From the NCBI GenBank assembly GCA_947471745.1, contig CANJKZ010000977.1, positions 1,178,001 through 1,242,000 of the forward strand: a DNA stretch of 64,000 bases. The letters run 5' to 3'. The position numbers and the translations under genes were made by a program. Below the pieces are notes generated by a model. The model did no database searches and had not been told where the DNA came from. It saw nothing but the letters and a program-made list of their open reading frames with translations. Shown one piece after another: positions 56,101 through 64,000 of this stretch. This DNA is from Closterium sp. Naga37s-1 (lineage: Eukaryota; Streptophyta; Zygnematophyceae; Desmidiales; Closteriaceae). Positions within the stretch are counted from its first letter, which is position 1, and each line of letters opens with the position of its first letter.

Positions 56101-59100
56101 CTTGGACACACCTTTCCCGAACCACTAATTCACTGCATACACCACGCACCTCTCTCTGATCTTGTCCAGCTCTTTCGGGTCTGTCACCAGCACCTGCACG
56201 CCCATCTACATGCGCGTGCGCTGCAGGATGAAGTCCAGGCACGCAATGCGGGCGGGCCCTTTCCCTCCCAAGGCCCATACTACTACAGCTCCTCCTCTCG
56301 CTTTCCCTCTCCGAACCTCACCTCTCTCTGATCTTGTCCAGCTCCTTGGGGTCTGTCACGAGCACTTGCACGCCCATCTGCATGCGCGTGCGCTGCAGGT
56401 TGAAGTCCAGGCACGCGATGCGAGCAGCAGGCCCCACGCACCCCACCCTTGCACCCACTCAACCACGCATTTGCTGCACACGCACCTCTCTCTGATCTTG
56501 TCCAGCTCTTTCGGGTCCGTCACGAGCACCTGCACGCCCATCTGCATGCGCGTGCGCTGCAGGTTGAAGTCCAGGCACGCGATGCGGGCGGGTCCCACGC
56601 GGCGGGGCATGCCCTGGGCGGCGCGCGTGGTGTTGAGCGCATAGCCATTGATGAGAGTGCTGTCCCTCGCACTCTTGCCGTGCGCCTTGAGAATGTTGAT
56701 GGCCTGAGGTGGAGGAGGCGGGGACGCGGGATGCACACGAGAGAGGCAAGGGAGCGGAGAAGGGGCAGCAGAAGAGGGGCAGAAGAGCGGCAGAAGGGGG
56801 CAAGTGGGGAAAAGGGAGGAGGGTTGTGAAGACAAGAGAACAGGACTCGTGGGCGAGCCCCACGAGGTGGGGCATGCCCTGGGTGGCACGCGTGGTGTTG
56901 AGCGCATAGCCGTTGATCAGCGCACTGTCCCTGGCGCTCTTGCCATGCGCCTTGAGAATGTTGATGGCCTGGAATGGAGGTAGGGGGAGGGGGTGAGGGA
57001 CGCACAAGAGAGAGGCCAGGCAAAGGAGAAGGGGCAGCAGAGGAGGGGCGGAAGAGGGGCAGATGGGCCAAAGGGAGGCGGGTTGTGGAAACAAGAGAGC
57101 AACAGCAGGACGTGCAGGCGGGCCCCACGCGGGGCGGCATGCCCTGGGCGGCGCGCGTGGTGTTGGGCGCATAGCCGTTGATGAGTGCACTGTCCCTCGC
57201 ACTCTTGCCGTGCGCGTTCAGAATGTTGATGGCCTGGGAGGGAGCGTTTAAAGGGGGATGACGGCGGGGAGAGGGGAGGAGGGGGACGGAGGAAGAGGCG
57301 GAGACAGGGAAACGAAGAGGGGACGGGAGATGCAAGGAGTGGTGTTGGGCGCATAGCCGTTGATCAGCGCACTGTCCCTCGCACTCTTGCCATGCGCCTT
57401 CAGAATGTTGATTTAGGATGGAGGAGGGGGTGTGGGACGCACAAGCGAGCGGAAAAAAGGCAGCAGAAGAGGGGCAGACGAGAGGAAGAAGAGGGGAAGG
57501 TGGGCAAAAGGGAGGCAAGTGGTGGTGGCAAGCGAGCAGGATGTGACCAGCGCACTGTCCCTCGCACTCTTGCCGTGCGCTTTAAGAATGTTGATTGCCT
57601 GAGGTGGAGGAGGGGGTGTGGGACGCACAAGCGAGCAGAAAAAAGGCAGCAGAAGAGGGGCAGACGAGAGGAAGAAGAGGGGAAGGTGGGCAAAAGGGAG
57701 GCAAGTGGTGGTGGCAAGCGGGCAGGATGTGATCAGCGCACTGCCCCTCGCACTCTTGCCGTGCGCTCTAAGAATGTTGATTGCCTGAGGTGGAGGAGGG
57801 GGTGTGGGACGCACAAGCGAGCAGAAAAAAGGCAGCAGAAGAGGGGCAGACGAGAGGAAGAAGAGGCGAAGGTGGGCAAAAGGGAGGCAAGTGGTGGTGG
57901 CAAGCGGGCAGGATGTGATCAGCGCACTGCCCCTCGCACTCTTGCCGTGCGCTCTAAGAATGTTGATTGCATTGCCTGAGATGGAGGAGGAAGGGTGCGG
58001 ATTGCATAAGAGAGAGGCAAGGCAACGCAGGAGGAGGTGAAGAGCGGCAGGCGGGGTAGGAGAGACAAGGGAGGAGAGACGCCAAAATAAGAGAGCAAAA
58101 GCCAAGAGGGCATGCCCTGGGTGGCACACATGGAGTTGAGAGTGTGGCTGTTGACCAGCGTACTTTGCAACTCACGTCACGTTCCCATACATTGATGCGG
58201 TATCTGACTTCGCCCTTCTCGTTCGTCATCTTCACCGCTTGATTTAAAGTAGTGTTTTAAGACGTCTCAAAACACTTTGCAACACATGTCACGTTGGCAT
58301 ACCTTAATGGGGTATCTGACTTCGCCCTTCTCGTTCGTGGTCTTCACCGCTTGAACCGCGTCCACAACCTGCAAGGGACAGCAAAGGGCGCAAACGAGTG
58401 AAGAACACAAGAGGAAGGAACCAAAGAGAGAGGTTCATCAGAACCTTTCACAGCTTGAATCACAAAAACAAAACAGGTAGAGAAGTCTCAACAGCCATCG
58501 ATACAAGAACAGAATCGACTCAGTTACAAAATTGATAAAGAACATACCCGCTACAAGCAGCAGATACTCGATACAAGCAGCAGCACCCACCATCTTGCCA
58601 AAGAACTCGCTGTCCATGTCGACAATCTTGGAGGCCATGCTGGTCTTGGCCGCATTCAGCAGCGTCGACTTGCCCAGCTTCTCCACCTGCTCTTGCACGC
58701 AGGGCAGCAGCACAGGCAGACAGTAAGGAGGGAGAGGGTGTAAGTGAGGGGACAGTCGATAACTATCTTGGAGGCCATGCTCGTCTTGGCCGCATTCAGC
58801 AGCGTTGACTTGCCTAGCTTCTCCACCTGCTCTTGCAACAGCACAGCACAGGCAGAGGGCGTAGGGCAGGCGGTAAAAGGGGCTTAAGGCCTGACCGGCG
58901 GTGGGCCAGAATCACCAATCTTGACGACCATGCTGGTCTTGGCTGCTTCAAGGAGCATTGCCTTGCGTAGCTTCTCCACCTGTCCGCCCGTGTGTGCAGA
59001 GCAGCCCACACAGAGAGGAATAGTGTGCACAGCAGCGAATAATAAGTGCAAGAAAAGGTTGGGGAGTCGGGGGACTGGGGAGAGGAAGGAGGGGAGGATT

Positions 59101-62100
59101 GTAGGAGAAAGGAAGACGAGCCACTACTGCAAACCCCCAGCAATAATTTATCAGCCAATTCCACCCCACTCACTCACCTAACTGCCAGCTTGCCGTCCAC
59201 ATACTTGCACGCCTCCCTCATCGCCAGCTGCAATGGCTCCATGGCTTCACTCCATTCACACGCCACCACCATTATCCCTGCAACCTACCCCCAACGCCAC
59301 CTCACTCACTCACCTTGACTGCCAGCTTGCCGTCAACATACTTGCACGCCTCCCCTCCTGACACGTCAATACCATTATCCCTAAAACCCACCACCCGTTG
59401 CTGGGACCCACCATTCCTCAAACACCACCGCCCTCACCTTGACTGCCAGCTTGCCGTCCACATACTTGCACGCCTCCCTCATCGCCAGCTGCGGTGACAC
59501 ACCAGAGACGGTTAGAGAAATGAAGAAACAGAAAAGAAGGTCCGGTGAGAGGGAGGTCCGGTGAGAGGGAGGTCCGGTGAAGACCTCTTATCGGGGTTCC
59601 CGGTTAAGGAGGCTATAGACTCGGGTTATGAGTTTAAGAAGCTAAGGTCCTGGGTTCTGGGTTTACATAACTATCGCCTTATATTCTGGGTTGAAGAAGC
59701 CATTGCCTTGGGTCTTGGGTTTGGCAGGCAATGGTCCTGGGTTAAAAAATTTGGAGGATATAATTCGGGTTCAGACTTAGGAGGCCTATGGTCCTGGTTC
59801 CTGGGTTTGCCAGGCTGTAGGTCGGTTCACGGGTTTTGGAAGCTATGGTCTGGGGTTCTGGGTTTGGGAGGCTATGGTTTCAGGTTAGATCACAGGGGAA
59901 GCGGGGGAGAGGGGTTCACTCACTCGATACCCGCTGATGATGGACGTTGGGTGAATGCGGTTGCGAACAAGGTCGTCCGCCCTCTGCTCACACACGCACA
60001 ACACACGAACAAGCAACGAAGGGGAGTGCAAAGGGGTGAGTAACTACTACAAGGTGCCTCAGAATTTGTCGCACCACGCACAAGGTCGTCCGCCCTCTGC
60101 TCACACACGCACAACACACGAGCGAAGGGGGAGAAATGAAGGGGAAGGGGAGTGCAACGGGGTGAATGCTCTACAACAAGGCGCCTCAGAAATTGTTGCA
60201 TCATGCACAAGAGTTCGTCCGTGCTCAGCGCAGGTTGAGAAAGGGGAGGAAGATGAAAAATGACATTGGAACATAAGAAGTCACGGACACACATGGAGAC
60301 AGGCAGACACGCACACACATGGAGGCCGTTACCTTGAGCAGCTCGGCAGCAATGATGACGACTGACATGGTGCCGTCCCCCACCTCACCTCCGTCTTATG
60401 CATCTAACCCACATGGAACGGCCTTCAATCCTTCAATCCTGCTCTAAAAGCCACTACCCAGCACCCAACATGCGCACACATGAAGACACGCACCTTGAGC
60501 AACTCAGCAGCAATGATGACGACTGACGTGGTGCCGTCCCCCACCTCCCTGTCCTGTAGCTCTGCCAGATCCACCAGCACCTGGAGACACACACGGGCAG
60601 GGGAGGGGAGAGGGGGGTGGGAATTTGTTGCTTTCAAGGGACCTCAAAGCACGTCCCTCTCCTCCCTGTCCTGCAGCTCCGCCAGATCCACCAGCACCTG
60701 CCAGAGGGAGAGGGATAGAACGAACAAGGAGGGACAAGACTTCGAGAAGGGGGGGCAAAAGGAGGAGGAGGAGGAGGAGGAGGAGGAGGAGGAGGAGGAG
60801 GAGGAGGAGGAGGAGGAGGAGGAGGAGGAGGAGGAGGAGGAGGAGGAGGAGAAGGAGGAGGAGGAGAAGGGAGGCAAGATGAGTACCTTAGCTGCAGCAC
60901 CCTTTTACTTACACCTAAATTGATCGGGCCAGGTAAGTGTTGTTCGACAGATTGTGTCGAGATTTTCGAGGAATTCCAAGAGCAACAGCAGCAGGCAACG
61001 ACTTTTTCCACCTTGCCCGCGGTGCAACCTTGGCCACGGTGCTAGTTCATCAGATCAGGCTGATACCTTGGCAGCAGGATGCTCCACCTCCAGCTGCTTC
61101 AGAATGGTGGCTCCATCGTTGGTGATGGTGATGTCACCAATGTCGTCCACCAGCATCTGAGAGCAATGGACGCAGGGGCGCACGGGACGCAGGGGATGCA
61201 GGGGACGCAGGGGGGACCAATTGGGAACCGATGAGTGATGAACAGAGGATACGGGCTAAGTTGGTGATGGTGATGTCGCCAATGTCGTCCACCAGCATCT
61301 GACAGGCAAGGAGATGCAAGGAGGACCGATTGATTGGGAACCGACGAGTGGAAAAGAGGAAAAGAGGAGAAAGGACGACGGGAAAAACGGTGAGAGGAGG
61401 ATGTTGAGAGGAGAACGGTGAAGACAGAGGGAGAGGGAGCAGCATGAGAGGGAGGAGTCATTGGTGACGGTGATGATGATAGATCACCATCACCAATGTC
61501 GCCCCTGACGAGCAGGAGGATGAGACGGATCATCAAGGGTGGAGTAGGACAAGGGGAAAACAACCAGTTCAACAAAGGTTGACCCGCGAGTGAGCTGCGC
61601 ACTGAAGCTGTCAATGACAGGGATCGGCCAAATCGTAAGCCAGCAGCTGACAGTAAGAACGAACCGCCGCGTGTGGCGTTCATAAGGCATAACAAGGTAA
61701 TGGTGATATGTGCGGAGTCTCACCTTATCCAATCCCACGGGACCCAGCGAGCTCTTGACGATGTTGGCTATGGCCATGCACGCCGTGACTGGCGATCGCG
61801 AATGGAGGCATGCAAAGAAGGGGGCATGAGGAGGAAACGATACGGAGGGAGGGAGAGGTTAAGACTCGTGCTGTGGAGAGGCTATCAACTGGTAAATGCC
61901 TTTATTATGTTGGTTATGGCAATGCACGCCGTGACTGGAGATCGAGCATGGAGTTGTTCAGAGGAGGGAGCGTGAGGGGGAAACAACATGGAGGGAGGGA
62001 GGAAGTGGTTGAGACTGGTCTGTGGAATACCTATCAAATGGCGAGAGGCGGGAGCGTGAGGGGGAAAAACATGGAGGGAGGGAGGGAGTGGTTGAGACTG

Positions 62101-62885
62101 GTGCTGTGGAAAAGCTATCAAATGGCGAGCTTCTTGATAATGTTGGAGATGGAAAACTGAGGCATTTCGCGAATGGGGAATGGAGATTTGAGTAAGGATC
62201 GGTCAGCGAGCTCTTCACACAATCCTGTCAAATTGAGCCATTTTGAGCATAATGTTTGGATTGAGAACGAAACTGCAGCACACCATGGCTGCAAGATTCA
62301 CGGAGGCGTTCGCACGAGGAATTCCAAAAAACCAGGCTGCAGTTTGTAAAAAACCCTTTCCTTCCAACTTATCACCCCCTCCTTCCCGCTAGAAATTGAT
62401 CATCAACCGGCCACCCAAAGCACTTTATGATCACGACCACATGAATCCGTCGCTATACCCCCAGCCTTGAACCCTCGACCTTGATGTTGCAGGGAGTGTT
62501 TGAGAATTCTAAATAGCACCCTCGATATGATCACGACCCCAATGATTGCGTTGCTGTACACCCCGCCTTGAACCCTCGACCACAACCCTCCCCAAGCACG
62601 ACGCATTGCTGAGGATGACGAACGAATTACGCGAAAAGCAACGCGAAAAGACGTCGACGCATGCTAAGAAATGACGGACGCACGTGCCAAAAGGTGGACG
62701 TCCACGCACGCGAAGATTCCATTCCACTCAGATCCAAGGATCAGGTTACGGTCTGCTTTCCTTCCGCGTGACTTCTTAGAAACCTGTAACCACACACATA
62801 ACGTTCTGAGCCTCGTACCATTTTGTGTTCGTACGTCTTGACCCGTAATGCGCTCGCCGGCAATCTCTAACCCGTTTGTCGCCAT
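49955..62885 (-). CDS. CCT1: T-complex protein 1 subunit alpha (CCT1), cytosolic chaperonin; complete, 16 exons
   Basis: Exons in gene order: 62819-62885, 61724-61788, 61067-61156, 60494-60580, 59924-59983, 59438-59488, 58591-58686, 58303-58368, 56486-56703, 54468-54564, 53906-53992, 52888-53022, 51697-51930, 51106-51209, 50620-50710 and 49955-50038. All have GT-AG borders. The sum is 1632 nt, 543 residues plus stop, the usual CCT1 length. The start [20 protein letters not shown] and the end [17 protein letters not shown] fit the plant form. Key blocks: [31 protein letters not shown] and GDGTTSVV (ATP pocket, exons 2-4), [20 protein letters not shown] (apical domain, exon 9), [16 protein letters not shown] and [18 protein letters not shown] (exon 13). 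CCT1 is one of eight subunits of the TRiC/CCT ring that folds actin and tubulin with ATP. The choice of alpha rests on the exon 13-14 wording. Nearly every exon has partial tandem copies in the adjacent introns. Confidence 0.97.
50108..50138. repeat. Run of 31 G
   Basis: Uninterrupted G tract (C on the gene strand) in the last CCT1 intron, about 70 bp before the final acceptor in gene direction. Confidence 0.95.
50255..50550 (-). repeat. Copies of the 3' part of CCT1 exon 15
   Basis: A good copy at about 50480-50545 and a poorer one near 50258-50290 repeat the MSKTKILQ-coding end. Both lie downstream, in gene direction, of the intact exon. Confidence 0.75.
50780..50835 (-). repeat. Copy of the 5' part of CCT1 exon 15
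   Basis: Repeats the acceptor and [13 protein letters not shown] codons, upstream of the intact exon. Confidence 0.85.
50868..50982. repeat. Tandem repeat of about 21 bp
   Basis: Five to six units of the form AATGACTCGTGGTAAGACAA in the intron between exons 14 and 15. Confidence 0.9.
51223..51500 (-). repeat. Two copies of the 5' part of CCT1 exon 14
   Basis: Copies at about 51283-51360 and 51420-51500 encode [18 protein letters not shown]-like stretches, about 130 bp apart. They keep the acceptor region but lose the exon end. Confidence 0.9.
51535..51660 (-). repeat. Copy of the 3' part of CCT1 exon 13
   Basis: Repeats the [16 protein letters not shown] codons downstream of the intact exon. 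Confidence 0.85.
51960..52465 (-). repeat. Four to five copies of the 5' part of CCT1 exon 13
   Basis: Copies near 51975-52055, 52125-52175, 52215-52295 and 52375-52460 encode [18 protein letters not shown] with the preceding intron end. All lie upstream of the intact exon. Confidence 0.9.
52536..52718. repeat. CTGTGCCCCTCTGTGCCCCC minisatellite
   Basis: About nine 20-bp units (alternating 10-bp half units), very uniform, in the CCT1 intron between exons 12 and 13. Confidence 0.95.
52795..52835 (-). repeat. Short copy from the middle of CCT1 exon 12
   Basis: Repeats the LAQAEEVY-coding stretch just downstream of exon 12. Confidence 0.6.
53040..53180 (-). repeat. Diverged copies of the 5' part of CCT1 exon 12
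   Basis: Segments reading [11 protein letters not shown] and the FADMEG region, upstream of the intact exon. Confidence 0.75.
53600..53790 (-). repeat. Two copies of the 3' part of CCT1 exon 11
   Basis: AKASGATM-coding ends with donor at about 53600-53630 and 53730-53785, downstream of the intact exon. Confidence 0.85.
54065..54130 (-). repeat. Copy of the 5' part of CCT1 exon 11
   Basis: Repeats [19 protein letters not shown], upstream of the intact exon. Confidence 0.9.
54380..54467 (-). repeat. Array of CCT1 exon 10 donor junctions
   Basis: AGCTCACCTTGAGCG, the donor with the last codons, recurs at spacings of about 20-45 bp downstream of the intact exon end. Confidence 0.85.
54625..55275 (-). 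repeat. Five or more copies of the 5' part of CCT1 exon 10, with an embedded pentamer array
   Basis: Copies near 54635-54690, 54765-54820, 54893-54950, 55095-55118 and 55185-55265 keep the acceptor and [15 protein letters not shown] codons. All lie upstream of the intact exon. Confidence 0.9.
54966..55048. repeat. ACAGC pentamer microsatellite
   Basis: About 16 perfect AGCAC/ACAGC units inside the exon 10 copy array. Confidence 0.95.
55482..56072 (-). repeat. 118-bp tandem array carrying the 3' part of CCT1 exon 9
   Basis: Five units start at 55482, 55600, 55718, 55836 and 55954, and are almost identical. Each holds [20 protein letters not shown] codons, a GT donor and intron sequence. Confidence 0.97.
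56140..56440 (-). repeat. Two longer, more diverged copies of the 3' part of CCT1 exon 9
   Basis: Near 56150-56245 and 56330-56420, between the 118-bp array and the intact exon. Confidence 0.9.
56820..58165 (-). repeat. About seven copies of the 5' part of CCT1 exon 9
   Basis: Copies near 56850-56970, 57110-57235, 57335-57415, 57540-57600, 57720-57790, 57915-57975 and 58105-58160 encode parts of [20 protein letters not shown]. The block at 57400-57975 is a near-identical repeat of about 180 bp. All lie upstream of the intact exon. Confidence 0.92.
58165..58262 (-). repeat. Copy of the 3' part of CCT1 exon 8
   Basis: Encodes [16 protein letters not shown] followed by GTATGG, downstream of the intact exon. 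Confidence 0.9.
58745..58990 (-). repeat. Two copies of the 5' part of CCT1 exon 7
   Basis: One near 58760-58835 ([22 protein letters not shown]) and a more diverged one near 58915-58985. Both lie upstream of the intact exon. Confidence 0.9.
59170..59375 (-). repeat. Two copies of CCT1 exon 6, one nearly whole
   Basis: The copy at about 59178-59232 has both an acceptor and a donor but is one base short, so it would shift the frame if spliced in. The copy at about 59313-59350 has only the exon end. Confidence 0.9.
60050..60235 (-). repeat. Copies of the 5' part of CCT1 exon 5
   Basis: GGTCGTCCGCCCTCTGCTCA and a weaker version recur near 60085-60110 and 60205-60225, upstream of the intact exon. 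Confidence 0.85.
60318..60400 (-). repeat. Copy of the 3' part of CCT1 exon 4
   Basis: Repeats the [16 protein letters not shown] end and donor, downstream of the intact exon. Confidence 0.85.
60645..60710 (-). repeat. Copy of the 5' part of CCT1 exon 4
   Basis: Repeats the acceptor and [12 protein letters not shown] codons, upstream of the intact exon. Confidence 0.85.
60761..60873. repeat. GGA trinucleotide microsatellite
   Basis: About 30 perfect units followed by imperfect ones; the gene strand is (CCT)n. It lies in the intron between exons 3 and 4. Confidence 0.95.
61255..61515 (-). repeat. Two copies of the 5' part of CCT1 exon 3
   Basis: An almost exact copy at about 61260-61305 ([13 protein letters not shown]) and a rearranged one near 61455-61505. 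Both lie upstream of the intact exon. Confidence 0.85.
61890..62165 (-). repeat. Copies of the 5' part of CCT1 exon 2
   Basis: ATGTTGGTTATGGCAATGCA near 61907-61950 repeats the exon start with its acceptor; a weaker copy lies near 62135-62155. Flanking GAGGGAGGGAG intron sequence is repeated with them. Confidence 0.8.
62415..62600. repeat. Tandem duplication of about 105 bp in CCT1 intron 1
   Basis: The two copies share TATGATCACGACC and GCCTTGAACCCTCGACC in order. Confidence 0.85.
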
Positions 62886-63940
62886 GTGCGCTCGCTGCTG
62901 CCTGACTCAAAACGATCTAGATCCGAAGAAAGGAAGCACGTAAACACGGGGAGAAACGAAAGACGACAGATTCAGAATAATACACCATTAACACGTGACC
63001 ATTAATACACCATTAGATCAAAGACACCGATGGCCGGTAAAAGAAACACGCCTGCTCGTAAGAGTGACCTAAGCAGGAAAGTATCTGGAAACAGATACGA
63101 TCCAATTCGGAGAGATCGCGAAAAGGAGATTTGAGCGACCAACCTATAGACTTCAAGATCGATCTGTTGGACAGCCGGATCCCGGACGAAACGCCCTTGA
63201 AAGTGCGACGCGAAAACAATTCACGGAATGAAGGACGACCAGAGCTGTGATCAGACACGCACGTTTGGTACTGGAAGCGTGCGAATCTGATATAAGTAGG
63301 AGCAAGGAGAAGACGAGCAAATCTCTCACTTGCCGATGGACGAGGAAGCTGGAATGATAGAGTCCTCCTGAGAGGTGGTGTCGAAATGCTCATTTTCGCC
63401 GATTACCCGAATCAGCCGTGCTAGATGGTGCTTCACCGCTTCAGAACGCAGAATACCGGAATGTTTGGACCACCCATTCGAGATGTGAGATGCAAATGAA
63501 AATGGTGCGTGGAAGCGGAAGACAAGCTGAAAACGAATCTCATCGCAGACTGTCCGCCCTAACATCGAGGTTGTCATTAGCGCAGCAACTACAACTCTAA
63601 GCCAGTACACTTTAAGCCACTACAACTCATGTTTGAATTTGGCGTGTGAACATTTTGAATACTCTCGAACTCGAAGGTAACCTTCACACCCTGGTTAGAT
63701 TTGTATACGGCCTTACTTATATTACATCGATTTAATTACTAGTTAGAACACCTAACCAGGGCAAATTTTATCAGTGTAAATCACCCTGATACCCTGATTA
63801 TCAGGGTGGTTTTTGGTAGTCACACTGATGGCCTAGGGTAATTTTCTCGGGAGCTAGAATTTTCCTGATATGCCAGAGTTTTAAGCACTACTGTCCCGCT
63901 TAATAACACACATAAAGAAAAGAGCTATATGAACACGCAT
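62886..63940. other. Upstream region of CCT1; no confident gene
   Basis: The 63326-63610 minus-strand frame (94 codons) and the neighbouring 63013-63393 frame have no recognisable domain. They may be chance frames or part of the CCT1 leader. No clear TATA box for CCT1 was found. Confidence 0.4.
63778..63812. repeat. Short hairpin
   Basis: Arms AAATCACCCTGATA and TATCAGGGTGGTTT (one mismatch) with a 7-bp loop. Confidence 0.8.
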
Positions 63941-63942
63941 GT

Positions 63943-64000
63943 TGGAGTGGCCCGGTCGGTAGATTGGTACTTCGGAAGGATGAAGACTCGGGATCGAGTC
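63943..64000 (+). mobile_element. Possible tRNA-derived SINE start (cut by window end)
   Basis: An A-box-like TGGCCCGGTCGG at 63948-63959 and a B-box-like GGATCGAGTC at 63991-64000 have the spacing of an internal Pol III promoter. It does not fold as a proper tRNA by eye. Confidence 0.35.

Noticed and set aside
60480-60923. Glu-rich or Arg-rich frames
   Set aside because: (GGA)n microsatellite translations.
63943-64000. tRNA gene
   Set aside because: The acceptor and anticodon arms do not pair by eye; SINE-like Pol III boxes are the better reading, at low confidence.

Overview
This window looks like nuclear DNA of a streptophyte (land plant or charophyte-grade alga), probably not a flowering plant. 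The evidence is a pectin methylesterase with a PMEI pro-region and an RRLL processing motif, a plant-like CCT1 chaperonin subunit, GT-AG introns throughout, and copia elements primed by initiator tRNA-Met. The exact lineage cannot be read from the sequence.

Host genes, left to right: (1) the 5' part of a C2-domain inositol-polyphosphate 5-phosphatase, minus strand, 1-3888, running off the left edge; (2) a RING-H2 ubiquitin-ligase-type gene, plus strand, about 26447-27490; (3) a pectin methylesterase, minus strand, 46712-48968, whose catalytic domain lacks its first part; (4) a complete 16-exon gene for CCT1 (TCP-1 alpha), minus strand, 49955-62885, whose exons add up to exactly 543 codons plus a stop. 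The four are functionally unrelated: phosphoinositide signalling, ubiquitination, cell wall and chaperonin.

Between them lies a transposon-rich block, 5600-46243. It holds a TA-flanked MITE, a palindrome, a PIF/Harbinger-like TIR element split by copia element A, a decayed Ty3/gypsy copy split by copia element B, an old copia remnant, and a three-level nest in which copia E lies in copia D and D lies in an LTR of copia C. Target-site duplications and LTR divergence agree on the order C, then D, then E. B, C and E are one short-LTR family (127-136 bp LTRs) with very GC-rich repeats in the leader of B and E and a low-complexity hinge between integrase and reverse transcriptase.

The most unusual feature is in the host genes. 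Nearly every CCT1 exon, and several exons of the 5-phosphatase, carry arrays of partial tandem copies spanning one splice junction. Copies of the acceptor and exon front mostly lie upstream of the intact exon, and copies of the exon end and donor mostly lie downstream. One intact, phase-correct exon remains each time. The arrays make up most of the 13-kb CCT1 locus and create many decoy splice sites.
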